Shown one piece after another: positions 31,546 through 42,623 of a stretch of 64,000 nt of DNA. A model generated the notes under the pieces. It was not told the DNA's origin, ran no database searches, and saw only the letters and a program-made list of their open reading frames with translations. Location of the stretch: NCBI GenBank assembly GCA_037974335.1, contig CM075760.1, forward strand, positions 59,464,515 to 59,528,514. The letters are read 5' to 3'. Position numbers and translations under genes: made by a program. Positions within the stretch are counted from its first letter, which is position 1. Every line of letters begins with the position of its first letter. Source of the DNA: Prionace glauca (lineage: Eukaryota > Chordata > Chondrichthyes > Carcharhiniformes > Carcharhinidae).

Positions 31546-32879
31546 TTTCAGAGACCTTCGCATCCCATGGAAGAATAAAGTGAAATAAAACACAAATATA
31601 CATGTTTATGTCATATAAAATATATCACCTCTCTGAATCAACTCTCACAATCTGCCTGTATTTATTTCTATCTGTCTATCACAGTGTTTTGTTGTGTTGG
31701 AGGGATCATCATTGTTGCTAACAAGGTGCCAGAGAAGCTGGATAGCTTTCTTTTCCTAAGAATTGAGAAGCATTCATATAGGTTTACAAGTTAAAAAAAA
31801 TAAGTAAGTTGCCTCCAGTACTGTTGCTGGGCAGATTTGATTATAAATAAACCCCATTGACAATGCTAAGAGTTTGAAGTTGGCTTGCAGCCAAGTGCTC
31901 AGTACTGAGGAAACAGACCTTTGAGTTTCTGAACAAACACACTCAGATGTTTTCAGTAAACATCTTTGGGTAGTTGGCAGCAGGTTGGACTGCTGCCAAA
32001 TACTGCATGGGACAAGTTAACGCTAATATGTAAGGATAAAATAGGACTTAGCCAGTTATACAATAGATGTTTGATTCCCACAAGAAAGTTTTAAATGGCA
32101 TTCATTCCAAGCAAATATTTTAAGTGAATGCACTGTTCATTATGTGATTAAACAGTATCCGAAACTTGTAAATTGGCTAGATGCTATTTCATTTGTGTAA
32201 CTTCAATTTAAATGTCCTTCCAACAATTAAAGCCAGTTTGTGAGCAATTTCATGAATGCACGAAAGACATGTTGATATCCTCAATCCCACAGTCCAATAG
32301 GATCAGTGTAATGGCGCAAAAGTGAGAATATTTAAAACTAAAAGAAAGTCATATAACTGCCTTGAACAGCGCGGATTCCTGGAATATTCTCAGTGTTCTG
32401 CCCCGCAGTAAAAAGGCAAAGTCTCTTGCACTTGAGTAGTACCATGTTCTGTTGTGCAGCATGATCTGATTTCGATTATTAAACAGTACCTCTCAGAGCT
32501 GCCAATCTATGAAGAAATGACCAGTTCATAACCTGGTTCAGTGGAAGATTAAGTATTTATTCTGGTGATACTGTGCAATATGACGCAAAGTCCTGATGTT
32601 CTGTGCTCCCAGTACCAGTGAATGTTCGATGGCCGGTGGCCAATAAAATGAGCTGCAATGATCTGGATGTTGACGGAGAACTTTCCTGAACTCTGTGTTC
32701 ATTCTGATTCATTAAATTCTCCGTCAAAAGCCGATTTCAATTTTGTATTTCTCTGTCAACTCAATTAATTATCAGCCAACGAAGCTTCTTTTACCGTTAA
32801 TTTTCACAGGGTTAAGGAGCATTTGGAGAAATATAAAGTGTAACATTGTATCATAGATTTTCTTTTATGAATTAATTCG
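31546..32879. other. No gene seen
   Basis: Unique-looking sequence. No domain, tRNA or repeat that I can name. Confidence 0.5.
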
Positions 32880-33180
32880 TGGGAGGCACAGTGCCATAGT
32901 TCTTTGCACTTTTACCAGGGACCCGGGTTCAATTACCGGTTTGGGTCTGTGTGAAGTCACTGTCTCTGTGCAGTATGCACATACTCCAACTGTCTGCCTA
33001 TTTACTCATACGGCCCAAGGATGTGCTGCTTAGGCTGATTGGCGATGATGAATTGTCCCATAGTGTCAAAGGAATTCGCAGACAATATACATGGGGTGAT
33101 GGGTATTGGTGGGAATGGTGTCGGTGCGGGCCCGTTAGGTAAAATGGCCTCCTTCTGCATGTAGAGATTCTACGGACATG
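32880..33180 (+). repeat. V-SINE, aged
   Basis: Head 'ggaggcacagtgccatagtt', B box 'gggttcaattaccgg', body 'aggctgattggcgatgat', tail 'ggcctccttctgcatgtaga'. The V domain is strongly diverged. Confidence 0.75.
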
Positions 33181-33184
33181 GGTA

Positions 33185-33620
33185 CTTCTAGATGTTCAGC
33201 ATTTATTGCCCACCCTTTGTCCGAGGGCAGTTGAGAGCCAACTACATTGCTGTGGCTCTGGAATTACATGTCGGCCAGACCAAGTAAGGACAGCGCTGGA
33301 TGGCCTGCTTCTGCTCCTATTGCTTATGTTCTTATGTTCTTGTACGGTGAAAATTATTGTTTCTTGCGCGCCATACAGAGAGAGCAGACCGTACATAGAG
33401 AAGGAAATTAGAGAGTGCAGAGAGGACAGCGTTGCAGTCAAAGCTAGGGTGTAGAGAAAGTTCAACTTAACGCGAGGTAGATCCATTCAAAAGTCTGATT
33501 TCAGCAGAAAGAAAGCTGTTTTTTAATCGGTTTGTACTTGTTTTCATCCTTTTATATCTTGTTCCCAATATAAAAAGGTGAGAGAGTGTGTTTGGGGCAT
33601 GTGATGTTTTATTTTCATTA
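33185..33620 (+). repeat. Cluster of repeat fragments
   Basis: 33195-33280 carries a SINE-like body ('cagcatttattgcccaccct', 'tcggccagaccaagtaagga'). 33285-33335 is the plus-strand 3' tail of a CR1 LINE ending in 'tatgttcttatgttctt'. 33340-33600 is a further repeat ('attgtttcttgcgcgccata', 'aagctagggtgtagagaaag'). All are fragments. Confidence 0.6.
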
Positions 33621-33884
33621 TTTCTTTTAATGCATTTTTACAAGTATCGAATCGGAGGTTTTGTTGACTCAGCCACGGGCACAAACCGGGCGTCCCTGAG
33701 GCTCGCTGAGACTGAACTGTAAAGACAACGCGTTGAATACTGGCAGCAACTGGATGGCCTGTGTCCCACAGGTCCCTGAACAGTGTTTGTAGTGTTTCTT
33801 TCAGTACGAAAGTCTTGGATCAACCTACAATTTCTCTGCCCCAGGGAGTCAGAATCTATTTACTCCACCCAAATAAACCTCAAA

Positions 33885-34125
33885 CAAAGTAAACAGAAAA
33901 TGCTGGAAAATCTCAGCAAGCCTGGCAGCATCTGTAAGGAAAGAGAAGAGCTGTCTTTTCGAGTCCACACGACCCTTTGTCAAAGCTTCGTCAAAAGTTC
34001 ATCTAGCCTCGAAACGTCAGATCTTTTCACTCTTCGCTGATGTTGCGAGGCCTGTTGAGATTTTCCAGAATTTTCTCCTTTGGTTTCAATTCCAGAATCC
34101 GCAGAATTGCTTTTGTACCTCAAAC
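33885..34125 (+). repeat. Snap-back repeat
   Basis: Left arm 'cagaaaatgctggaaaatct' and right arm 'tgttgagattttccagaatt' are inverted around a centre near 34000. The ends match the element at 22500-22735. Confidence 0.8.
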
Positions 34126-34865
34126 GATATTTTCTCTTTGGAAATAACTGAACACTGAAGATTCCCAACTTTCTCCTGTCTGTCCTACAAAGACCCCAGT
34201 TCCACTGTGATGAAAATGACTCTTAGCCATCACTGAAATTGCCGAACAAGCTATCCACCTGTATCAAAGCTGCTGTAGAAAGTCAAACAACAAAATGATC
34301 CAGAGGGCAAGTTCAACAATGTGGTTCACAATCCCCTTCTCAGTATGGACAATTAATGTTGATTTTGACAGTGATGCTCACATCTAAACGATCAATAAAA
34401 ACAGAGTAAGATGCTGCAGATTCTGGAAATCTAAAACTAAAACAACAAAAATGCTACTCAGCAGCTCAATGGGCATCAGCAGAGAGAGAACCTGATTCTC
34501 ATTTAAGATCGATGCCAGGATGCAAAATCTTCTGATATAATTATGAAGAGCTAGGCTGTTCTGCCAAATATCCTACCCAAATCCTCATTCTTAAAATAAA
34601 ATCGTAAATTTACTGGCCATTTACCACATCGCGGTTTGTAGGAGTTTGTTGTACGCAAATTATCTGGTATATTTCTAACATTATCGCAGTAACTAAATTC
34701 AACAAAGGTACATCAATGAGCTTTAAGAACTTTCGGATGACATGATGTCGGGTAAAGTGTTCTATAAATGCAAGTTCCACCAAAATGATATTTGTAATTC
34801 TTTGAAAGCTCTGAGATTAATGGGTATATAACGATTCTTCTGCCTGATCATAGCAGCATCAAATA
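34126..34865. other. No gene; a snap-back fragment near 34395-34500
   Basis: 'agatgctgcagattctgga' at 34410 and the following words are left-end pieces of the snap-back family. Otherwise nothing was recognised. Confidence 0.5.
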
Positions 34866-34867
34866 AT

Positions 34868-35330
34868 AGAATCTCTACAGTTCAAAAGGAGGCCATTTGG
34901 TCCAACAAGTCTGCAGCGGTTCTCCGACAGAGCATCCTGCCTGGGCCCAGCCTTCATCCTATCACGATAACGACGCATATTCACAGGCTAATCCCCTGAA
35001 CCTACACATCTTTGGACACTAACAGGAAATTTAGAATAGACAATCCACCTTGGGCCTGGGAAGGATGCTTTGCTGGATAGCTGGTGCAGATCTAATGAAC
35101 CGAATGGTCTCCTTCTGCACTGTAGTGATTCGATGATCCTACGTTGCATTGGAGGATAAGGGACAAATTATCATAGCCAATCTACCTAACATTTGCATCC
35201 TTGGACTGTGGAAGGAAACGGAGCACTCGGAGGAAACTCACACATGGATAGGGGTAGAATGTGAAAATCGCACACACTCACCCAAGGCTGGAATTGAATC
35301 CGTTTCCCTGTCGCTTGTTTATCTCTTAGT
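34868..35330 (-). repeat. V-SINE (minus) with a nested V-SINE tail
   Basis: A minus-strand V-SINE starts at 34868 ('agaatctctacagttcaaaa') and ends with the head near 35325. Bases about 35045-35140 run in the plus sense ('gaatggtctccttctgcact'), interrupting it, as in the nest at 378-782. Confidence 0.65.
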
Positions 35331-35584
35331 GATAACCACACTGGTTATCACCACACTGGTTATCACTAAGAGGTTCTTCCTTTGTGTGAATGCGATCACT
35401 ATTTGTGACAGGAATACTTCAGATATCAGATTTGTCTTTTAAAATTTAACTTGTCTATTTAAACAGATGAAATCCTCTATCAAATTAACATTCAGTAGAA
35501 TATCTATCTGTTCACAGATGGTTTATTACTTGTGACATCAGAACTTTCAGAACTAATTCTGAAATGAAATGTGTGATTTTTTTT
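35331..35584. other. Short spacer with a triplicated word
   Basis: The word 'ctggttatcac' with 'cacactggttatcac' is repeated around 35325-35370; the rest is unique AT-rich sequence. Confidence 0.5.
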
Positions 35585-36965
35585 TAGAACATAGAACATT
35601 ACAGCACAAACAGGCCCTTCGGCCCTCGAGTTGCGCCGATCGCATCAACCCCACCAATCTATAGACCTATCTATAACCCCCAATCCCATTAAACCCCATA
35701 TACTCATCCAGAAGTCTTTTAAAAGACCCCAGCGAGTTCGCCTCCACCACCGACGACGGCAGCCGATTCCAATCACTCACCACCCTCTGAGTGAAAAACT
35801 TACCCCTAACATCACCTCTGTACTTCCCTCCCCGCACCTTAAATCTGTGTCCTCTCGTAGCGACCATTTCAACCCGGGGAAATAGCCTCTGAGAGTCCAC
35901 CCTATCTATTCCTCTCAACATTTTATAAACTTCTATCAGGCCGCCTCTCAACCTTCGCCTCTCCAGGGAAAAGAGTCCCAGCTCCCTCAACCTATCTTCA
36001 TAAGGCATGCCTCCCAGTCCAGGCAACATCCTTGTAAATCTCCTCTGCACCCTTTCAATAGCTTCTACGTCTTTCCTATAGTGAGGCGACCAGAACTGCG
36101 CACAGTACTCCAAATGAGGCCTGACGAGGGTCCTGTAAAGTTGCAGCATTACCTCCCGACTCCTAAACTCAGTCCCTCGATTAATGAAGGCCAGTGCACC
36201 ATACACCTTCTTGACCACCTCCTCCACCTGCGAGGCCGATTTAAGAGTCCTGTGAACCCGGACCCCGAGATCCTTCTGCTCTTCAACGCTACTAAGACCC
36301 CTGCCCTTAATAGTGTACCCGTTCATCCCGTTGGTTCTGCCGAAATGGACTACTACACATTTATCCGCGTTGAAGTCCATCAGCCACTTCTCCGCCCATT
36401 CCTGCATCCTATCTATGTCCTGCTGCAACTTTTGACATCCTTCCAGACCATCCACAACACCGCCGACCTTCGTGTCATCAGCGAACTTGCTAACCCATCC
36501 CTCCACTTCCTCATCCAGGTCATTTATGAAAATGACAAACAACAAGGGTCCCAGAACAGATCCCTGGGGCACCCCACTGGTGACTGACCTCCATTCCGAA
36601 AAAGACCCATCCACAACCACTCTCTGCCTTCTGCAGGTAAGCCAGTTCTGGATCCACAAGGCCAAAGGCCCTTGGATCCCATGCCCTCTCACCTTCTCAA
36701 GAAGTCTTGCATGGGGGACCTTGTCAAAAGCCTTGCTGAAGTCCATGTACACTACGTCCACGGCACTTCCTTCGTCAATGTGTTCAGTCACATTATCGAA
36801 GAACTCAACTAGGCTCGTAAGGCACGACCTGCCATTGACAAATCCATGCTGACTATTCCTGATCATGTCAAACCTCTCCAAATGGTCGTAAATCTTGTCC
36901 CTCAGAAGCCTCTCCATCAGCTTACCAACCACTGAGGTCAGACTCACCGGGCGGTAATTTCCCGG
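35585..36965 (-). mobile_element. CR1 LINE with open reverse-transcriptase ORF, 5'-truncated
   Basis: A 426-codon open frame (35667-36947) covers the CR1 reverse transcriptase: YMDFSKAFDKVPH at residues 67-79, GVPQGSVLGP at 125-134, and FADDTK at 155-160 with the catalytic aspartates. The C-terminal region follows to FNGIGGYR. The endonuclease part is missing because the copy is 5'-truncated near 36965. The 3' tail at 35585-35640 contains the 'agaacatagaacattacagc' end typical of the family. Near identity with the copies at 5554 and 49593 shows a recently active family. It reads as plain LINE debris with no host role. Confidence 0.95.
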
Positions 36966-37634
36966 GCTATCTCTGTTCCCTTTCTTTAATTAAATATAAC
37001 TGGTGGAATGAATGTTCAAAAAGTTTCGATTCATTTTGAACCAACTGTTAAAATTCTTAAAATAAACCGCTATTTTGATCAACAAGTGACGGTTTATCTG
37101 GTTTTGCTGTCATGAACATTTCATTGTAAGCAGTGAGGTATTTATGTAAATAAATACAAAAATAGTAATTCCAAATTAGATGTTGACGGACAAAAACACA
37201 ACAAATATTTCCCCCACGAACACAGCACAGAAATAGAGAAAACCATGCAAATCAATCAACGGATTCCAGTAATGGTTGTTTTTCAACATTATTTATTCAT
37301 CAGTTATGTGAGGAAAAACAATCATGATGATATCTATGTTCAGAATTAGGAAATATTCCCTCTGATCCCGAAATATAATGACATGGCAAATGTGTTCATG
37401 GAAATATCCCGTGTTTCATCTCTTTTCCTGTCTTTCTCTTGTCTGGTTCTGTGTTTTGTCTCTTCACGATGGTTCATCTTCTTCACTCCACAGCATAAAT
37501 TCAATGTCTGCCTAATGTATTCTCTCAGCCAGAGTTATAGGCTTCTAAAATAACGTAATTCAATTAATTGGAATCCGTCAGTGAGATTTATTCTCAAAGA
37601 TTTCTTGAGCATTCTATGATTTTGAAATGCTCGA
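36966..37634. other. No gene seen
   Basis: AT-rich sequence; nothing recognised. Confidence 0.5.
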
Positions 37635-38365
37635 TATATTTCATTCTGTATCTAACCTCGGCTGTACCTAGTGATAAGGATTCGATGTGGCACTACCGAA
37701 AGATCGTTCCTTATATTTAGCCGGTGCTATACCTGTCCTCAGAGTATTTGACTGGACAGTGACAAGGAATATTTACTCTGGATCTAAACTCACTGTACTT
37801 GTCTTATGAATGTTTGATTTGACTTTGTCAAGGAAGATTTAATCCTTATTTAATCCCTGTCGTAACTGACCTGTACTGTAACACAAAACAGTGTTTTGTG
37901 GAACTGTGTAGACGGTTCTTTCCCCAACATCGAACACTAATTTAAACCTGCCTCCCGAATCTCTGAAGGAAGAGTGCAAAAGAGGTTTTACCTAGAAGAG
38001 AGTCCATGCTCTTTCTGTCTCCATTTTGTTTGACAACACCAGGTTTTAGTCCAACCTATTTATTTGATAATATACTTACAAGCTTTCGGGGTTAGCCCCT
38101 TCGTCAGGTGAATGAAGAGTTCTGGCCTCAGACAGACTTTTTACTGTGTTTACGCCAGTCCAACGCCGGCATACCCACATCATGTCCATTTTGTTTGAAC
38201 AGACTTTTACAGAGAGTTTCATTCTGTTTCTAGACAGTGTACTGTTCTGGGAATATTTGATTTGGAAAGTATAGAGGGAGATTCACTTTGTATCTAAATC
38301 ATGCTATTGCTGCCTTGGGAGTGTTTAATTTGGCAATGCAGGGGAAAGGTTGCATTCTTCAGGTA
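37635..38365 (+). repeat. Degenerate tandem repeat, unit about 65-70 bp
   Basis: Units carry 'tctgtatctaacc', 'gctgtacctgtcctcagagt', 'atttgactggacagtgacaa' and 'ggaatatttactctgga'. Units are visible at about 37640-37900 and again at 38205-38365, with the foldback-type insert at 38031-38183 between them. Confidence 0.65.
38031..38183 (+). mobile_element. Single-arm member of the foldback family
   Basis: It starts 'gacaacaccaggttttagtc', holds 'aagctttcggggttagcc' and 'cttcgtcaggtgaatgaag', then jumps to the single-copy end 'tttactgtgtttacgccagt'. Compared with 25955-26220 the second arm is lacking, so it shows the unit from which the hairpin form is built. Confidence 0.8.
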
Positions 38366-38534
38366 ACCCCATCTTACTCCTGTCCCGTAACTTTTTAATG
38401 GGACGGCCGTCTCTACAAATGTCATGGGGATTTATATTACAGTAAACGTACCCTGTGTCAGCTTCTATTATGAGTCCATGGCTTTGTTTATTTTTCACTA
38501 GACCCAAACTCTTAACATATTGCATGTAGAAATT

Positions 38535-38790
38535 TACATTGCCTGTCTCTACTCATATTAAACTAGACGTTTTATCTATTTGTACTAAATTAGACGCAAT
38601 CTCTGTTTATATTAAACTTCACAATGTTTCTGTTTATCTTAAGCTAGATGTTGTCTCTATTTATATTAATTTAGATCTGTCTCTGCTTGTTTTAAACCAG
38701 ATGAAGTCTTACTTTTGCAATTGACCGTGTCCACGTTTATATTGCATTGGACGTGGTCTCAATTTTTACTGCGTTGTTCAATGACAGTAA
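38535..38790 (+). repeat. 27-bp minisatellite, about nine units
   Basis: Successive units start 'aaactagacg', 'aaattagacg', 'aaacttcaca', 'aagctagatg' and 'aatttagat', each followed by 'tctctgtttatatt' or a close variant. Several have the exact 27-base spacing. The period is a multiple of 3, so open frames crossing it are not evidence of a gene. Confidence 0.85.
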
Positions 38791-38959
38791 CGATGAAGGT
38801 GGTTGGGAGAACACAATTCTCTGCATCCTTATGTAAGTGCAAACTCTATGAGGTTTTGGGCACTGGAAAAGAAGATGCGATATCTAAAATCTACTTCTGC
38901 TGTCTGCATTGAAAATGGACACCAAGTCCTGTGTAGCAGCACTGTCAACAACAACAAAA

Positions 38960-39332
38960 ACAAAGAAAATTACAGCACACGAAAAGGCCTTTCGGCCCAA
39001 CAAGACTGCACCAACCAAACACTGTCGATCTAATACTGCACATTTCTGGTAGCAAAGTAGTTAGCACTGTCTGTGTGGAGTTAGCACATTCTCCTCGTGT
39101 CTGCGTGGGTTTCCTCCGGGTGCTCCGGTTTTCTCCCACAGTCCAAAGATGTATGGGTTAGGTTGATTGGCCATGCTAAAAAATTGCCCTTAACGTCCTG
39201 AGATGCGTAGTTAGAGGGATTAGTGGGTAAATATTGGGGATATGGGGGCAGGGCCTGGGTGGGATTGTCGTCGGTGCAGACTCGATGGGCCGAATGGCCT
39301 TTTTCTGAACTGTAGGGTTTTTATGATTCTAA
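38960..39332 (+). repeat. V-SINE lacking much of its head, next to a SINE tail
   Basis: 38960-39030 is a minus-strand tail piece ('aaaattacagcacacgaaaa'). From 39035 a plus-strand V-SINE runs through 'gtgtctgcgtgggtttcctc', 'cagtccaaagatgtatgggt' and 'cagactcgatgggccgaatg' to 39332. The part between the A box and the V domain is deleted. Confidence 0.85.
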
Positions 39333-39334
39333 CT

Positions 39335-39625
39335 AGGGGTCATAGTTTGAAGAAAGAGGAGTTAGCCTATTAGAACTGAAATGGGAAGAAATTTCTTCAG
39401 CCGAAGGGTGGTGAATGTATAGAATTCACTACCACTATTTGAGACTAAAACGTTTTCCGATTTCAAGAAGAAAATAGATCTAGCTCTTGGGACTGAAGGG
39501 ATCAAAGCATATGAGAGGAAAGAGGAATCAGGATGTTAAATTTGATGATCAACCATGTTCAAATGAATGGCGGAGCAGGCTCGATGGGCTGAATGGCGTA
39601 TTCCTACTTCTATGTGTCTAATTCC
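39335..39625 (+). mobile_element. CR1-type LINE 3' end
   Basis: 'actaggggtcatagtttgaa', 'ttcttcagccgaagggtggt' and 'cgatgggctgaatggcgtat' follow the last ORF part and tail of an older CR1 subfamily. Confidence 0.75.
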
Positions 39626-39699
39626 TCCTGGAATTTTATTAGTTTCTGTGAGATCTCGTCTCACTGTTTTGAACTCTTTAAATAGAATTCTAACTGATT

Positions 39700-39990
39700 C
39701 ATTCTCTGCTGAAATGACAAAACTAACATCCCAAGAAACAGCCTGGTAAACCTTCTCTGCAATCCCTCTGTAGCGAGGACATCCTTTCTCGGATGAGGAC
39801 GTCAAAGCTACACAAAATACTCCAGGTGTGGCCCCACAATGCCCGATAGAATTGCAGCAAAACATCCCTATTCCTGTACTCAAACCCTCTTGCTATGAAG
39901 GTTAGCAAATCATTTTTCTTCTTTACTGCCTGCTGTAACTGCACGTTTACTTTCAGCGACTCACACGCGAGGACATCAGGTTCTGGCTGA
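39700..39990 (-). mobile_element. CR1-type LINE fragment, opposite orientation
   Basis: The minus strand reads DLLTFIARGFEYRNRDVLLQ and then FYRALWGHTW in a broken frame, the region before 'LVRPHLEYC'. Ends are truncated. Confidence 0.8.
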
Positions 39991-40034
39991 GCATCCATCT
40001 CTCACATGCTCTATCACTTTGGGGGGATAAGAAA

Positions 40035-40188
40035 CTTCGAGCCCAAATTTTGAAATCAAAGTTTAGTAAAACTACCAAGATCACTGAGGTAATGATTAAC
40101 AAGGTCCTGATCTCCGACACCGCTGTGTATTTCAGTGCCATGAGTCCCCACCCTGCTGCAGAGATGTCGCGGGTCCCAGTCAAAATTC
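40035..40188 (+). pseudogene. Relic 3' end of a T-cell receptor V segment
   Basis: The frame reads KTTKITEVMINKVLISDTAV then YFSAMSP. It is the end of a V domain with the second cysteine changed to serine (YFS for YFC). A heptamer-like CACCCTG (40149-40155), a 24-base spacer and a nonamer-like TCAAAATTC (40180-40188) follow. The flank is homologous to that of the relic at 12780. The upstream V exon is lost. Confidence 0.75.
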
Positions 40189-40212
40189 CACAGCGACAAC
40201 TACAGAGACTGA

Positions 40213-40227
40213 GCAGCAGAGGGCGCT
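40213..40227 (+). promoter_or_regulatory. CTCF-like site after the relic V
   Basis: GCAGCAGAGGGCGCT fits the CTCF core well, including AGAGGGCGCT. It lies 24 bases beyond the relic nonamer, matching the position of the site at 12898-12912. Confidence 0.55.
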
Positions 40228-40249
40228 CTCACACCGATGAAGAGCAGCA

Positions 40250-40680
40250 ATAATTCGCTCAGCGGTGTGAGAGCCACAGGGATCTTTCTCAACCTGCAAA
40301 TAATACAAAACACAATAGATTGTGAGGTCCACTCGCAGAACTGTATTACTTTATGATTTCAATTCGCAACACATTAAAAATAGATTGCACAAGTACATCT
40401 GTGGAATCTTAATTGTTTACATGTTAATTGTCCTTGTTCCTTTCAATTTATTTTCCCATTCTTTTCTTTCCTGCCTCCAGTTTCCATTTTTCATTTGTAA
40501 TTGCTTTGTTTTTTTTCCAATATTAGTTCAACGATTCAGAACCTGATTTTCTGCTCGGCATCTTAATCAGTCCGGCAAAACTCCACTGAGCCACAAAACG
40601 AAGCTATCAGGCGAGGCCAATGAATAACAAAGATTCTCTCCCTTTCTGTCCACCGCCATCGGAACATTTCTTCGAATAGG
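40250..40680. other. Downstream flank of relic V; no gene
   Basis: 'cagcaataattcgctcagcg' matches the flank after the first relic ('aaccaataattcactctcca'). Nothing else was recognised. Confidence 0.5.
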
Positions 40681-40682
40681 CA

Positions 40683-40925
40683 CCATTGGTGGCACTTTGC
40701 CTCACAGCGCCGGGGCCTCTGGTCACTGCCTATGTGGAGTTTGCACTTTCTCGTCTGGGTTCTCCGGTTTCCCCTCACAGTCCAAAGTTAGGTTGATCGG
40801 CCATACTAAATTGCCCTTTAGTGTTAGGGAAGCTAGTAGGGACTATGGGGACTGGGCCTCGGTGTGATTGCGAAGGATGCAGACTTAATGGGCCAAATAG
40901 CCTCCTTCTGCACTGTTTGCAATGG
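40683..40925 (+). repeat. V-SINE, aged and internally deleted
   Basis: 'gtggcactttgcctcacagc', V domain 'tggagtttgcactttctcg', 'cacagtccaaagttaggttg' and tail 'ccaaatagcctccttctgca'. Confidence 0.8.
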
Positions 40926-42005
40926 TAATTTAAATGCTTGAACCCAATTTGCTTCAATGTTTTGAAGAAGATAAAGTGGTCAATAATCATTACAAAAACA
41001 CCCGCATTGTAGCAGGATTGGAGCCTGATATTGATCAGAGGCCAGAGCGAGTGAGAGAAGGTGTGTCTGATGTGGAAAAGGATATGAAAATGTGAATGAA
41101 AACCCATTGTGAGAGCTGTTTTCTGAATTATTACACTGTAATCATTTCAGCACCATATTCATTTCTTTTATGAATGGAAGTGACACCGAAAAGATTTTCC
41201 TAGCCGGCTGGTATTGAATTGTAGGTAATGAGGACAAGCTTTACATATCCTCAGGAGACTGTTTATCTGCTGTCTGAACTTTGCTCTCGTGTTTTGAACA
41301 CACGGTTGTGGAGTTACTAGAAGTGCTGACATTATTACCTCTTAAACAAATTCCAAACTCCGAGGGTGGTGGCTCATTGAATACACGATAACTAACCCGA
41401 TTGAAGTTAGTAATTTTAAACAGAGGTGCCATTGAGAGACGTTACATTAGTGGAAATGTGAAAACTTCAAGATTGTTCCACAGAATGTACAGTGACAGCC
41501 AGTACCTTTGTCCAATGCGGCAGGTATACTTTTTAAGCATATCGTCACAAACACATATCCCTTCCTTTGAACTATGTTGGGAAGGATTCCGTAGCTGATT
41601 ATCAGATCCGCTGAACGGCGGTAGAACCGCTCCTTCCTTGAATTGGGAGGTTCTCTTCGAACGGCAGGGTCGCTGACAATGTGATGAGTCAATCAACCAC
41701 TCCGATATAAAATGCAATAAGTGTTCAATAATTGTCTCAGTGTTTCATGAGGGAAATCTCACAGTCATGGCTGAGCCGATGGTAAAGCTTAAACGGACTG
41801 ATCCTGAATGAACCAAATCCTGGAGCAAGCCTGAGTTTGACGGTCACAATAATCAGAATCGGGTTTAACTGTCACCATCTGCTGTGGAAAACGGAAATAT
41901 TCCTTCCATAAAGCACTGACTGTTCCCCGGCTCTGAGTGTTTCCAACCATTGACAGCCAGCCACTGGCAGCCAGCTCACCAGCCTGCCTATTCTCAATGT
42001 CACTG
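40926..42005. other. No gene seen
   Basis: Bases 41940-42005 begin the upstream flank of the V gene at 42122. Otherwise unassigned. Confidence 0.5.
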
Positions 42006-42011
42006 GGAACA

Positions 42012-42022
42012 TCAGGAAGTGA
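42012..42022 (+). promoter_or_regulatory. ETS-like site in a V promoter
   Basis: TCAGGAAGTGA, 100 bases before the start codon, is conserved with 15654-15664. Confidence 0.45.
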
Positions 42023-42121
42023 AGTGAAAACATCCTGAGACTCACAGCAGATTACTGAGGGCGGGGTTTAGAACATGTCTTCAAAATCCCCAACTCCTCT
42101 TCTATAGAGCAGACAGAGACA

Positions 42122-42584
42122 ATGCGGCTGCTCAGCATCTGGGTTGTGTGGGCAATATTTCTGACAGGTAAATGTGGACCAAACACATTTCAACTTTGTT
42201 TTTTACATTTTTGAAACATGGTGTAAAACAAAATTTTCAACAGGCGCCTGTCAGATCTTTTTATATTTGTTTTTCAGATCTGATTCATGGACATTCTGTC
42301 ACTCAGTCGCCTTCCTCAGATGTTAGGACAGAAGGAGAAGCGGTGACTTTAAATTGTAAATATGATACTAAACAGAGCGGCTACGTTCTTTACTGGTACC
42401 GGCAGCACCCAGACTCACAGCCTGAGTTTATATTGTGGAAACACTCGATCAGTGGTGAAGATAAAGCCGATTTTGCCAAAAGCCGTTTCTCTGTTGAGCT
42501 CCAGACTGAGAATAAATTCACCAGTTTAACTGTCCGGGGTCTGAAGCTGGCTGACGCCGCCGTGTATTACTGCGCTTTCAGACT
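42122..42584 (+). CDS. T-cell receptor V segment (TRAV/TRDV-type), type I
   Basis: Leader exon 42122-42167 encodes MRLLSIWVVWAIFLT with donor G|GTAAAT. The V exon 42278-42584 follows a TTTTTCAG acceptor. It encodes GHSVTQSPSSDVRTEGEAVT, the first cysteine in LNCKYD, YVLYWYRQHPDSQPEF, the KADFAKSRFS strand, and the second cysteine in AAVYYCAFR. No stops. The start is set by homology with the leader at 15766: same length and same phase-1 intron, 110 bases here and 106 there. A perfect recombination signal follows. Expected role: variable domain of an alpha or delta receptor chain. It appears functional. Confidence 0.92.
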
Positions 42585-42623
42585 CACAGTGACAGAAAAC
42601 AAGCTCAGCCCTGTACAAAAACT
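42585..42623 (+). other. V recombination signal, 23-bp spacer
   Basis: CACAGTG (42585-42591), 23-base spacer, ACAAAAACT (42615-42623). Confidence 0.95.

Noticed and set aside
35325-35370. CRISPR-like array from the repeated word near 35340
   Set aside because: Only about three copies of a short word without spacers, in a vertebrate nuclear context.
36081-36852. Plus-strand open frames of 168 and 126 residues
   Set aside because: They are shadows of the CR1 reverse-transcriptase frame on the minus strand.
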